Counted from the first letter of the stretch, positions 25,765 to 35,024 are shown. The stretch is 64,000 nucleotides of DNA from Pseudodesulfovibrio sediminis (GCF_020886695.1 NZ_AP024485.1:1497001-1561000), one strand, 5' to 3'. Notes: generated by a model not told the origin, from the letters alone. Numbers and translations are program-made.

Positions 25765-26490
25765 ATGCTCCACTTCTTTCAGTCCTGCGCGCACAAACTT
25801 GGATTGTCCGCCACACGGTGCCCTGTGTGCACATCCGTCATGCCAGACGCTTCCGAAAGCGTGTGCTCGGCATGCGCCCGGGAGATTGCCCCCCGCACCG
25901 GCGGCTACTGCCCTGCCTGCGGGACCGTGTCCGGGATTGCGGACGCGCCCCCGACCCAGTGCCCCGATTGCCGTCACTCTCCACCCCCATGGGACACGCT
26001 CATGTTCCACGGCATATACGAAGGCCTGCTCCGAGAACTTGTCATCAACTATAAATTCACAGGAAATATAGGGCAATCAACGCTTTTGGGGACCATGGTC
26101 TGCGAGACGTTTGCTCGCGCCCACGCACGGATTCCCGACTGCATCGTGCCTGTGCCGCTGCACACACGGAGGTTGCAAAAAAGAGGATTCAATCAAAGCT
26201 TGGAGTTATCGCGTTTGTTGAGTAGAAAGATCAACCGTCCGCTGCTGAGCCACGGATTGCACAGGGTGAGAAACACCCCGCCACAGACACGGCTCGGGCA
26301 TCGGGAGCGACAGGAGAACATCAGGGATGCCTTTGTCGCGGACCGGGAACTAATCGAAGGGAAGAACATCCTGCTGGTGGACGACGTCTTCACCACAGGA
26401 GCAACCCTGTCTGAATGTGCCATCACATTGCGACGGGCCGGCGCTTCCGGAACAGACGTGCTCGTACTGGCGCGAGCAGTGCAGGACTAG
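25765..26490 (+). CDS. comF: ComF family protein (amidophosphoribosyltransferase-like)
   Basis: A 241-residue protein. The N-terminal zinc-ribbon part holds four CxxC pairs (CPVC, CSAC, CPAC, CPDC). The C-terminal phosphoribosyltransferase domain has CIVPVPLHTRRLQKRGFNQS and the PRPP loop ILLVDDVFTTGATL. ComF is needed for DNA uptake in competent bacteria; in others its function is unclear. ATG 25765 was chosen four bases after the preceding stop; an upstream TTG at 25708 would overlap it. Confidence 0.9.
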   Translation: MLHFFQSCAHKLGLSATRCPVCTSVMPDASESVCSACAREIAPRTGGYCPACGTVSGIADAPPTQCPDCRHSPPPWDTLMFHGIYEGLLRELVINYKFTGNIGQSTLLGTMVCETFARAHARIPDCIVPVPLHTRRLQKRGFNQSLELSRLLSRKINRPLLSHGLHRVRNTPPQTRLGHRERQENIRDAFVADRELIEGKNILLVDDVFTTGATLSECAITLRRAGASGTDVLVLARAVQD

Positions 26491-26586
26491 ACGCATAAAG
26501 CATGAGAGCTCTGCCGCGAGCTGTACTCATAAGGGCAGCAGAACCACCCTCTATCCACGAACGCGGAATCGCCTGACACAGCGCTG

Positions 26587-26988
26587 CTAGAAACGATATT
26601 TGAAATGCCAGTTGAAGAAGACCAGATCGAACGGCTCGTCAGACTCGAATTCCTTATAAAAATAGAGTTTCTTGTCCATATCCTTTCCACGGACCTGAAG
26701 AGGAATGCGTTTGACTACCTCGCGGTCCTTGGCAAGTACAAGGTACAAGCGTGTATCAGTAATCCTACCAAATGTTTCGAAATTTGTATTGCCTTGAATG
26801 ACATAGGAACCGGGCTTAACCTGGTCCAGGCAGAAATTGAAACGAACAGGCCCCCCCTTGTTGCTTTTCTGCACCACGGTTTGGACATTGCTACAGGGCA
26901 GCTCTCCAGTGGGAATACCCTTCCCTGCACACCCTGCGAGCACAAAAGAAATCACAATCACAAAAAAGAACATCTTCAAACTTTGCAC
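26587..26988 (-). CDS. Small lipoprotein of unknown function
   Basis: A 133-residue protein with lipobox VISFVLAGC (lipidated Cys near residue 19). The mature part is a beta-rich domain (VRFNFCLDQVKPGSYVIQGN, RLYLVLAKDREVV) ending in an aromatic tail (FDLVFFNWHFKYRF). No family is recognised. It is a single gene between comF and rplU. Confidence 0.75.
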   Translation of the reverse strand: MQSLKMFFFVIVISFVLAGCAGKGIPTGELPCSNVQTVVQKSNKGGPVRFNFCLDQVKPGSYVIQGNTNFETFGRITDTRLYLVLAKDREVVKRIPLQVRGKDMDKKLYFYKEFESDEPFDLVFFNWHFKYRF

Positions 26989-27149
26989 AATGATACCTCA
27001 TGATTAAATTTGTGGGAATATACACAGGCCCCCCTCCTTTCACAAATTGAAAATCTATTTTTGCAGACCGTCATGTATTGATATTCCACTAAATAAAAGG
27101 ATCAGCTTGCCCCGGTCAGGAAAAATCTTTAAAAAAGACGAATCGGGAC

Positions 27150-27178
27150 TTGACTTCAACAGGGGGTGCGGCTAGGTT
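27150..27178 (+). promoter_or_regulatory. Likely sigma-70 promoter of rplU-rpmA
   Basis: TTGACT (27150-27155) and TAGGTT (27173-27178) are separated by 17 bases, 30 bases before the rplU start. The spacing and -35 match the vegetative consensus well. Confidence 0.6.
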
Positions 27179-27208
27179 GCCTCCTCTTACGAATTGGAGG
27201 TTTTTATT

Positions 27209-27520
27209 ATGTTTGCTATCATTGAGACCGGCGGAAAACAGTACCGCGTTGAAGAAGGTCTTGAACTTAATGTAGATTTGCTCAAGGCCGATGCGGGTAA
27301 CAACCTCAGCATCGATTCCGTTCTCCTGGTCGAGAAAGACGGCGATACCAAGATTGGTGTTCCGTATGTCGAAGGTGCCAAGGTTGAATGCGAAGTTCTC
27401 GGTCACATCCGTGGCGAAAAGATCGTCGTCTTCCACAAGCTGCCTAAAAAGGACGCTCGCAAGACGCAGGGTCACCGCCAGGATTACACCCAACTTAAAG
27501 TCAAGTCCATCACGGCCTAG
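27209..27520 (+). CDS. rplU: 50S ribosomal protein L21
   Basis: A 103-residue protein with the family start MFAIIETGGKQYRVEEG and the C-terminal RNA-binding segment KKDARKTQGHRQDYTQLKV. GGAGG lies eight bases before ATG 27209. First gene of the conserved rplU-rpmA-obgE cluster. Confidence 0.98.
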   Translation: MFAIIETGGKQYRVEEGLELNVDLLKADAGNNLSIDSVLLVEKDGDTKIGVPYVEGAKVECEVLGHIRGEKIVVFHKLPKKDARKTQGHRQDYTQLKVKSITA

Positions 27521-27541
27521 CGGTCAGGAAGGGAGGATAAC

Positions 27542-27811
27542 ATGGCTCATAAGAAAGCTGGTGGTAGTTCCAGAAACGGTCGCGACAGCGCCGGACAAAG
27601 ACGTGGCGTGAAGATTTTCGGTGGTCAGGAAGTCGTAGCAGGCAACATCCTTGTTCGTCAGCTCGGCACCAAGTTCCACGCAGGCGAAGGCGTTGGCATC
27701 GGCAAGGATTACACCTTGTTTGCTCTGCGCGACGGCGTCGTCAAATACGAGAAGTACACTCGCAAGAAAGTCGTCAAGACTCGCGTGCTCGTACTGCCCT
27801 CCGAGGCCTAG
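27542..27811 (+). CDS. rpmA: 50S ribosomal protein L27
   Basis: An 89-residue protein. The N-terminus [20 protein letters not shown] is the flexible tail that reaches the peptidyl-transferase centre; no cleavable extension of the Firmicutes type is present. GRKF-type core residues [18 protein letters not shown] follow. It lies 21 bases after rplU. Confidence 0.98.
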   Translation: MAHKKAGGSSRNGRDSAGQRRGVKIFGGQEVVAGNILVRQLGTKFHAGEGVGIGKDYTLFALRDGVVKYEKYTRKKVVKTRVLVLPSEA

Positions 27812-27834
27812 TACTCGTCAAAAAGCAATTTCAC

Positions 27835-27871
27835 CGGGCAGGGAGCGTTTCCGACGCTCTCTGCCCGTTTT
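27835..27871 (+). terminator. Terminator/attenuator between rpmA and obgE
   Basis: A stem of about 14 bp (27835-27848 with 27854-27867) with a five-base loop is followed by TTTTG, 24 bases after rpmA. obgE begins 40 bases later, so the element may partly attenuate readthrough rather than fully separate the genes. Confidence 0.75.
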
Positions 27872-27911
27872 GCTGTTTTCCTGCCGCAGACAAAGCGGCT
27901 GAGGTATTGAT

Positions 27912-28961
27912 ATGCGATTCGTAGATGAAGCGACCATCAAGGTATCGTCCGGCAAGGGCGGCAACGGCTGTGCAAGTCTCAGGCGTGAAGCCAACGTGCC
28001 CAAAGGCGGACCGGACGGCGGGGACGGCGGCAAAGGCGGCGACCTCATCTTCCGTGGTTCTTCACGTCTCATGACCCTGTACGATTTTCGTCTGAAGCGC
28101 ATGTATGGCGCCAAGAACGGTCAGCAGGGAATGGGCCGCGACCGCTACGGCAAGGCTGCTGACGACCTGATCATCGATCTGCCCGTGGGCACCCTCGTCT
28201 ATGAAGTCACCGAGGAAGAAGACGGCACGACCCATGAAAAGCTCATTGCCGACCTGGTGGAAGACGGCACCGCGATCACCATCTGCGAAGGCGGCAGAGG
28301 CGGACGTGGCAACCTGCATTTCAAATCCTCGACCAACCGGACTCCTCGTTATGCCGAGCCCGGCTTTCCCGGCGAGGAAAAGAAAATTCGCCTGGAGCTG
28401 AAGATTCTGGCCGATGTCGGTCTGCTGGGCCTCCCCTCTGCGGGCAAGTCCACATTCATTTCCAAAATTTCCGCTGCCCGCCCCAAGATCGCGGCCTATC
28501 CGTTCACCACGCTTGTGCCGAATCTCGGCGTCATCGAGGACGACGACTACAACCGCATGGTCATTGCCGACATCCCCGGCCTTATCGAAGGCGCTTCCGA
28601 GGGACGCGGCCTGGGCATCACCTTCCTCAAGCATGTGGAGCGCACCCGTTTTCTCGTGCACATTCTCGCTGTGGAAGACCTGAACCGTGAGGATCCCCTG
28701 GACGGCTATGAAATGCTGAACCAGGAACTCCGCGAATACAACGCTGAAATAGCTGAAAAAACGCAGATCAAGGTCATCAACAAGATTGATACGCTCTCGG
28801 ATGAGGAGCTGGAAGAATTGAAAGCCACTGTCGCAGCCACAGGCGAAAAGGTGTTCTTCATCTCCGCCCTGCGCGGTGACGGTCTGGACGAGTTACTCGC
28901 AGAGATGTGGCACCAACTCTCCCTGCTTGAGATGCAGCCCGACGAGATCGAAGAGAATTAA
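27912..28961 (+). CDS. obgE: Obg family GTPase (ribosome assembly)
   Basis: A 349-residue GTPase. The Gly-rich Obg fold occupies residues 1-158 (VSSGKGGNGCASLRREANVP, KGGPDGGDGGKGGD). The G domain follows: G1 GLPSAGKST, G2/switch PFTTLVPNLG, G3 DIPGLIEGAS, G4 NKID. The length matches the family without the variable C-terminal extension. Obg couples GTP state to 50S assembly and stress. The stop overlaps the convergent stop of the next gene. Confidence 0.98.
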   Translation: MRFVDEATIKVSSGKGGNGCASLRREANVPKGGPDGGDGGKGGDLIFRGSSRLMTLYDFRLKRMYGAKNGQQGMGRDRYGKAADDLIIDLPVGTLVYEVTEEEDGTTHEKLIADLVEDGTAITICEGGRGGRGNLHFKSSTNRTPRYAEPGFPGEEKKIRLELKILADVGLLGLPSAGKSTFISKISAARPKIAAYPFTTLVPNLGVIEDDDYNRMVIADIPGLIEGASEGRGLGITFLKHVERTRFLVHILAVEDLNREDPLDGYEMLNQELREYNAEIAEKTQIKVINKIDTLSDEELEELKATVAATGEKVFFISALRGDGLDELLAEMWHQLSLLEMQPDEIEEN

Positions 28962-30721
28962 TTCTCCAGGCCGTTTCTATGATGGAAACGAATTCTGTTA
29001 TCATACGATCTGTCTGATTGCCCTTCATTCAAAGACGATATAGTCCCGTAGAGTTCCCCAAGGCTCTCTTCCATTTCTGTAGAAAAACCCCGTGCCGCAG
29101 CATGGTTGTCAGCATCGGCTCCAGTGATCTCACCGGCACCGTTGATGACTGTGGTATCTTCGTGACCAGCAATACCCTGCACGTATGTAGAGGTGGTACG
29201 CAACTGATCCGGCCCATCCATTTTCACATCCACCCATTCTTTCGCATCAACAGACTCATGCGATACAGTTTTACCGTTCTCAAACACTTCTCGCTCATGA
29301 CTCGATTCACGCAAGAGTCCCGGCGCGTCATTCTCGGTCAGGGCCCCACCTTTACGGAAGAGCTGACGGCGCTCCTTCTGCCGAAAAGAACTTTCCTTTG
29401 CCCCCTCGGTATCTTTCTGACGCATGACAAGCTCTCCGTCCTTGTACAACTCGTCAGTCCATGAAATTTCATAGGGCTTGTCCCCTTCTCCATAATCAGC
29501 AATCTTTTTTGCGGAGCTGTAGTTCGAGTCATTGATATGGTCAGCTACACCATCCAAAAATTGATCTGCCTCACTCCCGCTTGTAAGCAGCTTGCTACCA
29601 AGGAGTCCTACGGCTGTCTGCTGTCCCGCACCAAGATATTCCGCATCGCTCATTCCCAACATTTCAACAATACCAGCACGCCCTTCAAGGAAAGACGTGC
29701 CTGTCTCTTCTTCTACCATGGAGCCGTGGCTTCGCTTCACCAGTTCGCCCTTGTTGTACCAGGAGACATCAACAGACTGCTCCTGCTTACCGTCCGTCGA
29801 GGCCGCCTCATCCCGTTTGCGATCATCGAACCGTGCATCGCGAATCAACTCACCCTCGCTGTCGTAATCCTTGATCTGCACGATCAGATTTGACTCGTGT
29901 TTCATTTCTCGCGTACTTCGTTTCGGCATTCCGCCCACATCGTCATATGAGCGATTGGACTGCTGCGTGAAACGCCCCTCCTGTTCCACTGTGACTTCAC
30001 GGGACAACTGCATGTTTTCGCCGTACTCCTTGAGCTCGGCAAAGTAATCCACAATATGCTTTTCAGAGGTCACACCACCGATAAGGTTATCCGCGTTCAG
30101 GTCCACTGCTTCAGCTCCCTGACTCATCAGGTTTTTTATAAAGATCAAGGCTCCCGTGTCCGGACGCTTACTATTCTTGGTCTGCAACAACATACTGTCA
30201 TGCATCTCATACGTAAGCTGTCCATTCTCAAAATTTTGAATATCCCGAGTCATCACGGCCGAGGTCATGCCATTCTTGGTTTCACCTTCAGCGAGCTCCG
30301 TATGAATAGACTGGATCACCCGACCGGATGCATCATAGAATTCCGTATCCAAGATAGCCCCACTCTCACTGATGACACCGGTCACCGACTTGACAATCTC
30401 CCCATTTTTGAACTCTTCGATGGTCAAAGAGTCTCCGTCAATAGAGACTTTCTGTATATTACCGTTTTTGAGCGTAGAGGTTCCTTCCTTCAAATCCGAA
30501 GAGAGGCTCCAGTATGTCCCAGCCTCTTCATCCATACGACGATTGGCTTCACGAACCGCATTCAGGGATGTCTGATCGGCCTGAGCACGGCGAAACGCTT
30601 CATCGCTGATATGGACAACGTCCTGCTGCGAAGGAGGAGATATCTCCGTTTTCTTTTCTGAACGGGAAGCGGAGGAAGCAATTTGTAGTGAGGAAGAATA
30701 TGCAGGATTGATGGCGTCCAT
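28958..30721 (-). CDS. Large repeat-rich protein of unknown function
   Basis: A 587-residue protein without signal peptide or membrane helix. The N-terminus (MDAINPAYSSSLQIASSASR, HISDEAFRRAQADQ) resembles the disordered starts of flagellar accessory proteins. The rest repeats short strands of the form F/YKNGE-x-V/S with KNGNIQKVSIDGDSLTIEEF, FENGQLTYEMHDS, YKDGELVMRQKDTE and VFENGKTVSHESVD, a toast-rack or MORN-like beta pattern. AAGGTG precedes ATG 30721. It interrupts the usual obgE-proB neighbourhood on the opposite strand. Confidence 0.7.
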   Translation of the reverse strand: MDAINPAYSSSLQIASSASRSEKKTEISPPSQQDVVHISDEAFRRAQADQTSLNAVREANRRMDEEAGTYWSLSSDLKEGTSTLKNGNIQKVSIDGDSLTIEEFKNGEIVKSVTGVISESGAILDTEFYDASGRVIQSIHTELAEGETKNGMTSAVMTRDIQNFENGQLTYEMHDSMLLQTKNSKRPDTGALIFIKNLMSQGAEAVDLNADNLIGGVTSEKHIVDYFAELKEYGENMQLSREVTVEQEGRFTQQSNRSYDDVGGMPKRSTREMKHESNLIVQIKDYDSEGELIRDARFDDRKRDEAASTDGKQEQSVDVSWYNKGELVKRSHGSMVEEETGTSFLEGRAGIVEMLGMSDAEYLGAGQQTAVGLLGSKLLTSGSEADQFLDGVADHINDSNYSSAKKIADYGEGDKPYEISWTDELYKDGELVMRQKDTEGAKESSFRQKERRQLFRKGGALTENDAPGLLRESSHEREVFENGKTVSHESVDAKEWVDVKMDGPDQLRTTSTYVQGIAGHEDTTVINGAGEITGADADNHAAARGFSTEMEESLGELYGTISSLNEGQSDRSYDNRIRFHHRNGLEN

Positions 30722-30896
30722 GATGTATTCACCTTGAAAATGAGAAGTATCTCTGAAGACAGAAACGATTGCCACACTATGCCCATATCGGCATAACACC
30801 GGATTTCTTTACCCCTGAATATCGATTCATACATTATTCATTGCCCCTCTCTGGGATCAAGTCACTTCTTGCCACCTCCCCCCGGAGTGCTGTACT

Positions 30897-32054
30897 GTGC
30901 GCCCCATGATAAATCGTGAATCTCTGCTCACCGATATCCACCGTGTGGTGGTCAAGGTTGGAAGCGCAGTTATCACCACGGGAGACGGGCTGAATCATGC
31001 CGCCATCAACCAGCTGGCGGATCAGCTCGCGGCCCTGCGTGAGCAAGGTATGGAAATCGTTCTGGTCTCTTCCGGCGCCGTGGCTGCCGGACGCCAACGC
31101 ATTTTCGAGCGCACCAGCAAGAAGAGCAAAAAATATACGGATATGGCTTCCCGCCAGGCAGCTTCGGCCATCGGCCAGGGACGACTCATGCACGACTATG
31201 ACGAGGCCTTTGCCCGTCATGGTCTGGTCACCGCCCAGGTCCTGCTGACCCGTAACGGTCTCAAGGTCCGCGAACGTTTTCTCAACGCCCGCAACACCAT
31301 GGAAAGACTCCTTGAGTGGGGCGTCATTCCCATTGTCAACGAGAACGACACGGTCTCCACTCGTGAGCTGGAGTTTGGTGACAACGACACACTCGGCGCC
31401 ATGTGCATCGGACTTATCGGTGCGGATTTGTTCGTCAACCTGACATCGGCCGACGGTGTGTTCGACAAGAACCCGGACAATCACCCGGATGCCAAGGCCA
31501 TGCCGACCATAGAAAAAATCGACGCCATGGATATCGAAACCATGTGCGACGGCACCACCTCTGTCGGCACCGGCGGCATGTACTCCAAATTGCGGGCAGC
31601 CCGACGGGCATCCCAGCTCGGCGTGCCCACGTTCATCGTATCCGGCAAGGGTGATTTCGACTTCATGACCGCCCTGCGCAGCACGGACAGAGGGACGCTG
31701 GTCATTCCCCGGGAGCATGCCGTTTCCAGCAAAAAATTCTGGCTCGCCTATCATGACGACCCGGCAGGGTCCATTGTCGTTGACAAGGGCGCGGCCGAAG
31801 CCCTGATGAGCAAGGGAAAATCCCTGCTCCCCATCGGCATAGCCAAGGTGGACGGTTGTTTTGATCAGGGAGCACTTGTCTTCATCAAGACACTGGACGG
31901 CGACGAACTCGGCGTCGGACTGACCAACTTTTCTTCGGATGAACTGTGCCGCATCAAGGGTAAACGTACCGGTGACCTTGATTCAATAATAGGCCACCAG
32001 ACCTCCAACGAGGCCATTCACCGGGATAATATGCTGCTGGATGCGGCCATATAA
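30897..32054 (+). CDS. proB: Glutamate 5-kinase
   Basis: A 385-residue enzyme of proline biosynthesis that phosphorylates glutamate. The amino-acid-kinase domain has VVVKVGSAVITT, LVSSGAVAAGR, NENDTVSTRELEFGDND and GTGGMYSKLRAARRA; the C-terminal 100 residues are the PUA domain (GSIVVDKGAAEALMSKGKSL). GTG 30897 has GGAG nine bases upstream; ATG 30906 is the alternative. The stop overlaps the MFS start by one base. Confidence 0.96.
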   Translation: MRPMINRESLLTDIHRVVVKVGSAVITTGDGLNHAAINQLADQLAALREQGMEIVLVSSGAVAAGRQRIFERTSKKSKKYTDMASRQAASAIGQGRLMHDYDEAFARHGLVTAQVLLTRNGLKVRERFLNARNTMERLLEWGVIPIVNENDTVSTRELEFGDNDTLGAMCIGLIGADLFVNLTSADGVFDKNPDNHPDAKAMPTIEKIDAMDIETMCDGTTSVGTGGMYSKLRAARRASQLGVPTFIVSGKGDFDFMTALRSTDRGTLVIPREHAVSSKKFWLAYHDDPAGSIVVDKGAAEALMSKGKSLLPIGIAKVDGCFDQGALVFIKTLDGDELGVGLTNFSSDELCRIKGKRTGDLDSIIGHQTSNEAIHRDNMLLDAAI

Positions 32055-33223
32055 TGCGCAAACTCTATCTCGACAAGAATCTTCAGTATGTCTTCGCCGT
32101 CACCTTGATAGCCATTCTCGGTGTCTCTTCCATCATTCCTGCCTTGCCGGGCATCATTGAGGGACTTAACTTCACTCCGGCAACCATCGGGCTGACCATC
32201 GCGGTTTTCACCCTGCCCGGCGTCCTGCTCGCTCCAGTGGTGGGCATCCTGGCGGATCGTATAGGTCGCAAGATCATCCTGGTCCCATCGCTCATCATTT
32301 TCGGCATCTTCGGATTCAGCTGTTTTTTCGCTCAATCCATGACGCAACTGCTGGTTCTGCGATTTCTCCAAGGTATCGGAGCCGCGCCCCTTGGCGTCCT
32401 TTACGGCACCATCATTGGCGACCTCTACCAAGGCAAAGAACGCGCACAGGCCATGGGGTACAACGCCTCCGTCCTGTCCATGGGCACAGCCGGTTTTCCT
32501 GCGCTGGGCGGTTTTCTGGCCATGCTCGGCTGGAACTGGCCCTTCCTCCTGCCCCTGCTGGCCATCCCCCTCGGCCTGTCCATCATCAAGGGCATGGATT
32601 CTCCTGAACCCCAGAGCAAGGGCAGTCTCAAGGACTACCTCAAGGAAGCCTTAGACCAAATGAAAACACGACAGGCTCTGGCTCTTTTTGCCACAACCTG
32701 GCTCACCTTCATGATCCTCTACGGCCCTATCGTCACTTATGTACCCATCCTGCTGAGTCATAAATTTCAGGCTTCGCCCGCTTCCATCGGCATCGTCTTT
32801 CTGGTGGCATCAGGCTTCGCCGGGCTGGCCGCCTTCCAACTGGGCAGACTGGCCAATGTCTTCGGGCAGAAGATATTGCTGTCTGCCGCAGCCGTGCTCT
32901 ATGGAGCGTCCATGCTTCTCATGCCCGAAGCACCGGGTCTGTGGAGCACCATCCCCCCGGTCATCTGCTTCGGCCTGGCCCAGGGCCTGAACATCCCCAC
33001 CACCATGACCATGCTGACAACCATCGCTCCCATGGAACAACGCGGCGCATTCATGGCCGCAAACGGGCTGCTTCTGCGTCTGGCGCAAACCGTCGCGCCC
33101 CTGTTCATGGGGCTTATCTATGCCGTGCTCGGCATGACCGCCGTGTTCTGGAGTGGATTCCTTTTTGCCGTGGCGATTCTGATCCTTGCCATTTTCTACA
33201 TACAGAATCCCAAAGCTGAATAG
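32054..33223 (+). CDS. Major facilitator superfamily transporter
   Basis: A 389-residue inner-membrane protein with 12 predicted helices. The loop 2-3 signature is GILADRIGRKIILVPSLIIF, and GIGAAPLGVLYGTIIGDLYQ is typical of drug/H+ antiporters of the Bcr/EmrD-like type. It is translationally coupled to proB (TAATG). The substrate cannot be inferred. Confidence 0.9.
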   Translation: MRKLYLDKNLQYVFAVTLIAILGVSSIIPALPGIIEGLNFTPATIGLTIAVFTLPGVLLAPVVGILADRIGRKIILVPSLIIFGIFGFSCFFAQSMTQLLVLRFLQGIGAAPLGVLYGTIIGDLYQGKERAQAMGYNASVLSMGTAGFPALGGFLAMLGWNWPFLLPLLAIPLGLSIIKGMDSPEPQSKGSLKDYLKEALDQMKTRQALALFATTWLTFMILYGPIVTYVPILLSHKFQASPASIGIVFLVASGFAGLAAFQLGRLANVFGQKILLSAAAVLYGASMLLMPEAPGLWSTIPPVICFGLAQGLNIPTTMTMLTTIAPMEQRGAFMAANGLLLRLAQTVAPLFMGLIYAVLGMTAVFWSGFLFAVAILILAIFYIQNPKAE

Positions 33224-33262
33224 CGCCCCCTAATCCTGCGGGCGAAACACGCCGATAAGAAA

Positions 33263-33281
33263 GACAACCAAGGTGGTTGTC
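33263..33281 (+). promoter_or_regulatory. Hairpin covering a ribosome-binding site
   Basis: GACAACC (33263-33269) pairs perfectly with GGTTGTC (33275-33281) around AAGGT. The ribosome site AAGGTGG is in the loop and stem, and the ATG of the small gene follows at once at 33282. Such a layout can make translation temperature- or factor-dependent. Confidence 0.5.
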
Positions 33282-33428
33282 ATGACTCGTTTACGTTCGC
33301 GATTACAACACAGGCTCAACCCGCTGCATATCTATTGCAGGCTGCGCACACTGGGCCTGACCCACAGCGTTGCCACAGCCATGAGCCGGTACTACGAACA
33401 CATCCTCTATCGTCGTATGTTAGCCTGA
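33282..33428 (+). CDS. Small basic protein (48 aa)
   Basis: ATG 33282 follows AAGGTGG at six bases. The product starts MTRLRSRLQHRLNPLHIYCR, continues RLRTLGLTHSVATAMSRYYE, and is strongly basic (about ten Arg) with a possible amphipathic helix. I have the impression that similar short Arg-rich proteins (LNPLHxYCRLR) recur in Desulfovibrio, but have no function for them. It lies between the MFS gene and the PadR gene. Confidence 0.65.
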   Translation: MTRLRSRLQHRLNPLHIYCRLRTLGLTHSVATAMSRYYEHILYRRMLA

Positions 33429-33466
33429 TGCCGACCTATCGCCTCTGACGCCACACGCGCAGCAGG

Positions 33467-33811
33467 CTACTGATTTCGATACATATTGATGAAATTATCC
33501 AGTGAGTTGCGCTGCCGTTCCATGTGCAAGACCCAGGCGTCCAGAATTTCCAACCCCTCCTGCGTGATGGAATAGACCCGCTTGGCCGGACCATCTCCTT
33601 CCGCATCCCACCGGGATTCGACCAATCCTTCATCATCCATCTGACGCAGATGCCGATAGATCATGCCAGGAGGCGCTTCATCACGCATGAATCCGTACTC
33701 CGCAATAGCCTGAATCAGCTGATATCCATAGGATTCTCCCCCTTTCAACGCCATGAGCAGAGAGGGCTGAACATATCTTTGCGGCTTGCTGCCACCAACT
33801 TTTTTTGACAT
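33467..33811 (-). CDS. PadR family transcriptional regulator
   Basis: A 114-residue winged-helix protein: LLMALKGGESYGYQLIQAIA, then PPGMIYRHLRQMDDEGLVES, RWDAEGDGPAKRVYSITQEG and a short dimerisation helix. This is the compact subfamily-2 PadR form. It is divergent from the small gene at 33905, with 93 bases between, and probably regulates itself and that gene. Confidence 0.9.
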   Translation of the reverse strand: MSKKVGGSKPQRYVQPSLLMALKGGESYGYQLIQAIAEYGFMRDEAPPGMIYRHLRQMDDEGLVESRWDAEGDGPAKRVYSITQEGLEILDAWVLHMERQRNSLDNFINMYRNQ

Positions 33812-33904
33812 TTCTGCAATGTCCTTCTTGACTATAGGTTCTTAAAGGATATATATGTTACAGACACAAGGGTTCATAAAGGCACAACGCCAAAGGAGAT
33901 GAAC

Positions 33905-34108
33905 ATGAAGATATTTGTACGCGAACGTCGCAGGTCTGGCAAAGGCGAAAAAAAGCCCCGTTACCGTGTTGTCGGTGTTCAGGGGAGCGATCTCAAACTT
34001 TACGCCAAGCGCGTGCGCAAGTGCGAGCTTGACGAGATTGTGAAGCATACAGGTGCTGATGTCGTGCTGCTTGAGCGCGATGGAAAGGGTGACGCATCCG
34101 GTAGGTAG
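33905..34108 (+). CDS. Small basic protein of unknown function (67 aa)
   Basis: ATG 33905 has AAAGGAG upstream; an alternative ATG six bases earlier overlaps that site. The 67-residue product (MKIFVRERRRSGKGEKKPRY, VRKCELDEIVKHTGADVVLL) has a basic start and a strand-helix-strand end. No family is known to me. A strong terminator follows, so this is a single-gene unit, perhaps under control of the divergent PadR protein. Confidence 0.75.
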   Translation: MKIFVRERRRSGKGEKKPRYRVVGVQGSDLKLYAKRVRKCELDEIVKHTGADVVLLERDGKGDASGR

Positions 34109-34127
34109 AGCAGTCTCATCCCAAATG

Positions 34128-34161
34128 AAAGGCCGGAAACACTATGTGTTTCCGGCCTTTT
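34128..34161. terminator. Bidirectional intrinsic terminator
   Basis: A 15-bp perfect stem (34128-34142 with 34146-34160) with a three-base loop, flanked by A- and T-rich ends, lies between the convergent genes ending at 34108 and 34176. Confidence 0.92.
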
Positions 34162-34175
34162 ACGTTTACTGCCAG

Positions 34176-35024
34176 TTAGTCTTTATAAATAATGGTACCC
34201 ACATGTTCGCCCCTGAGCGCGGCATGCAGATGTTCAGGATGACGCAAAACGTCGATAATCTGGAACGACTTCAACGTCTTGGCGTTCTTGAGGAAGGTCA
34301 GGACGGGGCGTTCCACGATGAGGTCTTCAAGGTCCATCTCGATCAGTTCGTCAACATGAATCTTGTCGAAAAACTTCATGGTATCGCGATCGCCCTTCTT
34401 CGGGTCATTCTCATACATACCCTTTTCGTCCTTCAAATAAATGAGGGACTTGGCACCGATGTTCTCGGCCAGCAGACAGGCACCGGAATCGGTGCGGTGA
34501 GGCGGAATGGAACCCAGCTCTGCCGGATGTTCGAAGAACCCATAAGGCGGGATACCGGTCGTGATGGGCAGGTAGCCCAGCTGGCAGTACATATGCAACT
34601 GCTCCAGATGATCACCGTGACCGATCATGGCACCACCGTGCTTGGCCAAAAGCACTGAAAGCATCTCGGCGTTCTGAGCCGAAACCTTATCGCCGAGCTT
34701 GGACAGGACACCGGTCGGCATACCGAGATCGATACCGATATTATAGACGTGGCGGGCACGCGTGCCACCACCACACATGAGCAGAATCTTGTGCTCTTCC
34801 TTGGCTTTGACCAACTCCTCCAGAATGGGAAACAGCGCCTTGGCACCACGATCCATTATGGACTGGCCGCCAATCTTGAGCACATGCACATCAGGCTGCA
34901 TGCGGAAATAGTTCTCCGACTCCGTCTTCGCAAGCAATCCCTTGGCCACAAGGGATTCACCCAGCAACGGTGTATCGATGTGCAACCGGCCCTTCTCACC
35001 CTCTTCCTTGATAAGCTTACCCAT
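34176..35024 (-). CDS. Molybdenum storage protein-like amino-acid-kinase-fold protein
   Basis: A 282-residue protein of the UMP-kinase/amino-acid-kinase fold. Segments VHVLKIGGQSIMDRG, MCGGGTRARHVYNIGIDLGM, PTGVLSKLGDKVSAQNAEML and SIPPHRTDSGACLLAENIGA follow the molybdenum storage protein (MosA/MosB) of Azotobacter closely. Those proteins form an ATP-dependent cage for polyoxomolybdate or tungstate. GGAGGATC precedes ATG 35024. The gene directly upstream in its operon encodes a MOT1-type molybdate transporter, which supports the metal-storage reading over UMP kinase. Confidence 0.85.
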   Translation of the reverse strand: MGKLIKEEGEKGRLHIDTPLLGESLVAKGLLAKTESENYFRMQPDVHVLKIGGQSIMDRGAKALFPILEELVKAKEEHKILLMCGGGTRARHVYNIGIDLGMPTGVLSKLGDKVSAQNAEMLSVLLAKHGGAMIGHGDHLEQLHMYCQLGYLPITTGIPPYGFFEHPAELGSIPPHRTDSGACLLAENIGAKSLIYLKDEKGMYENDPKKGDRDTMKFFDKIHVDELIEMDLEDLIVERPVLTFLKNAKTLKSFQIIDVLRHPEHLHAALRGEHVGTIIYKD

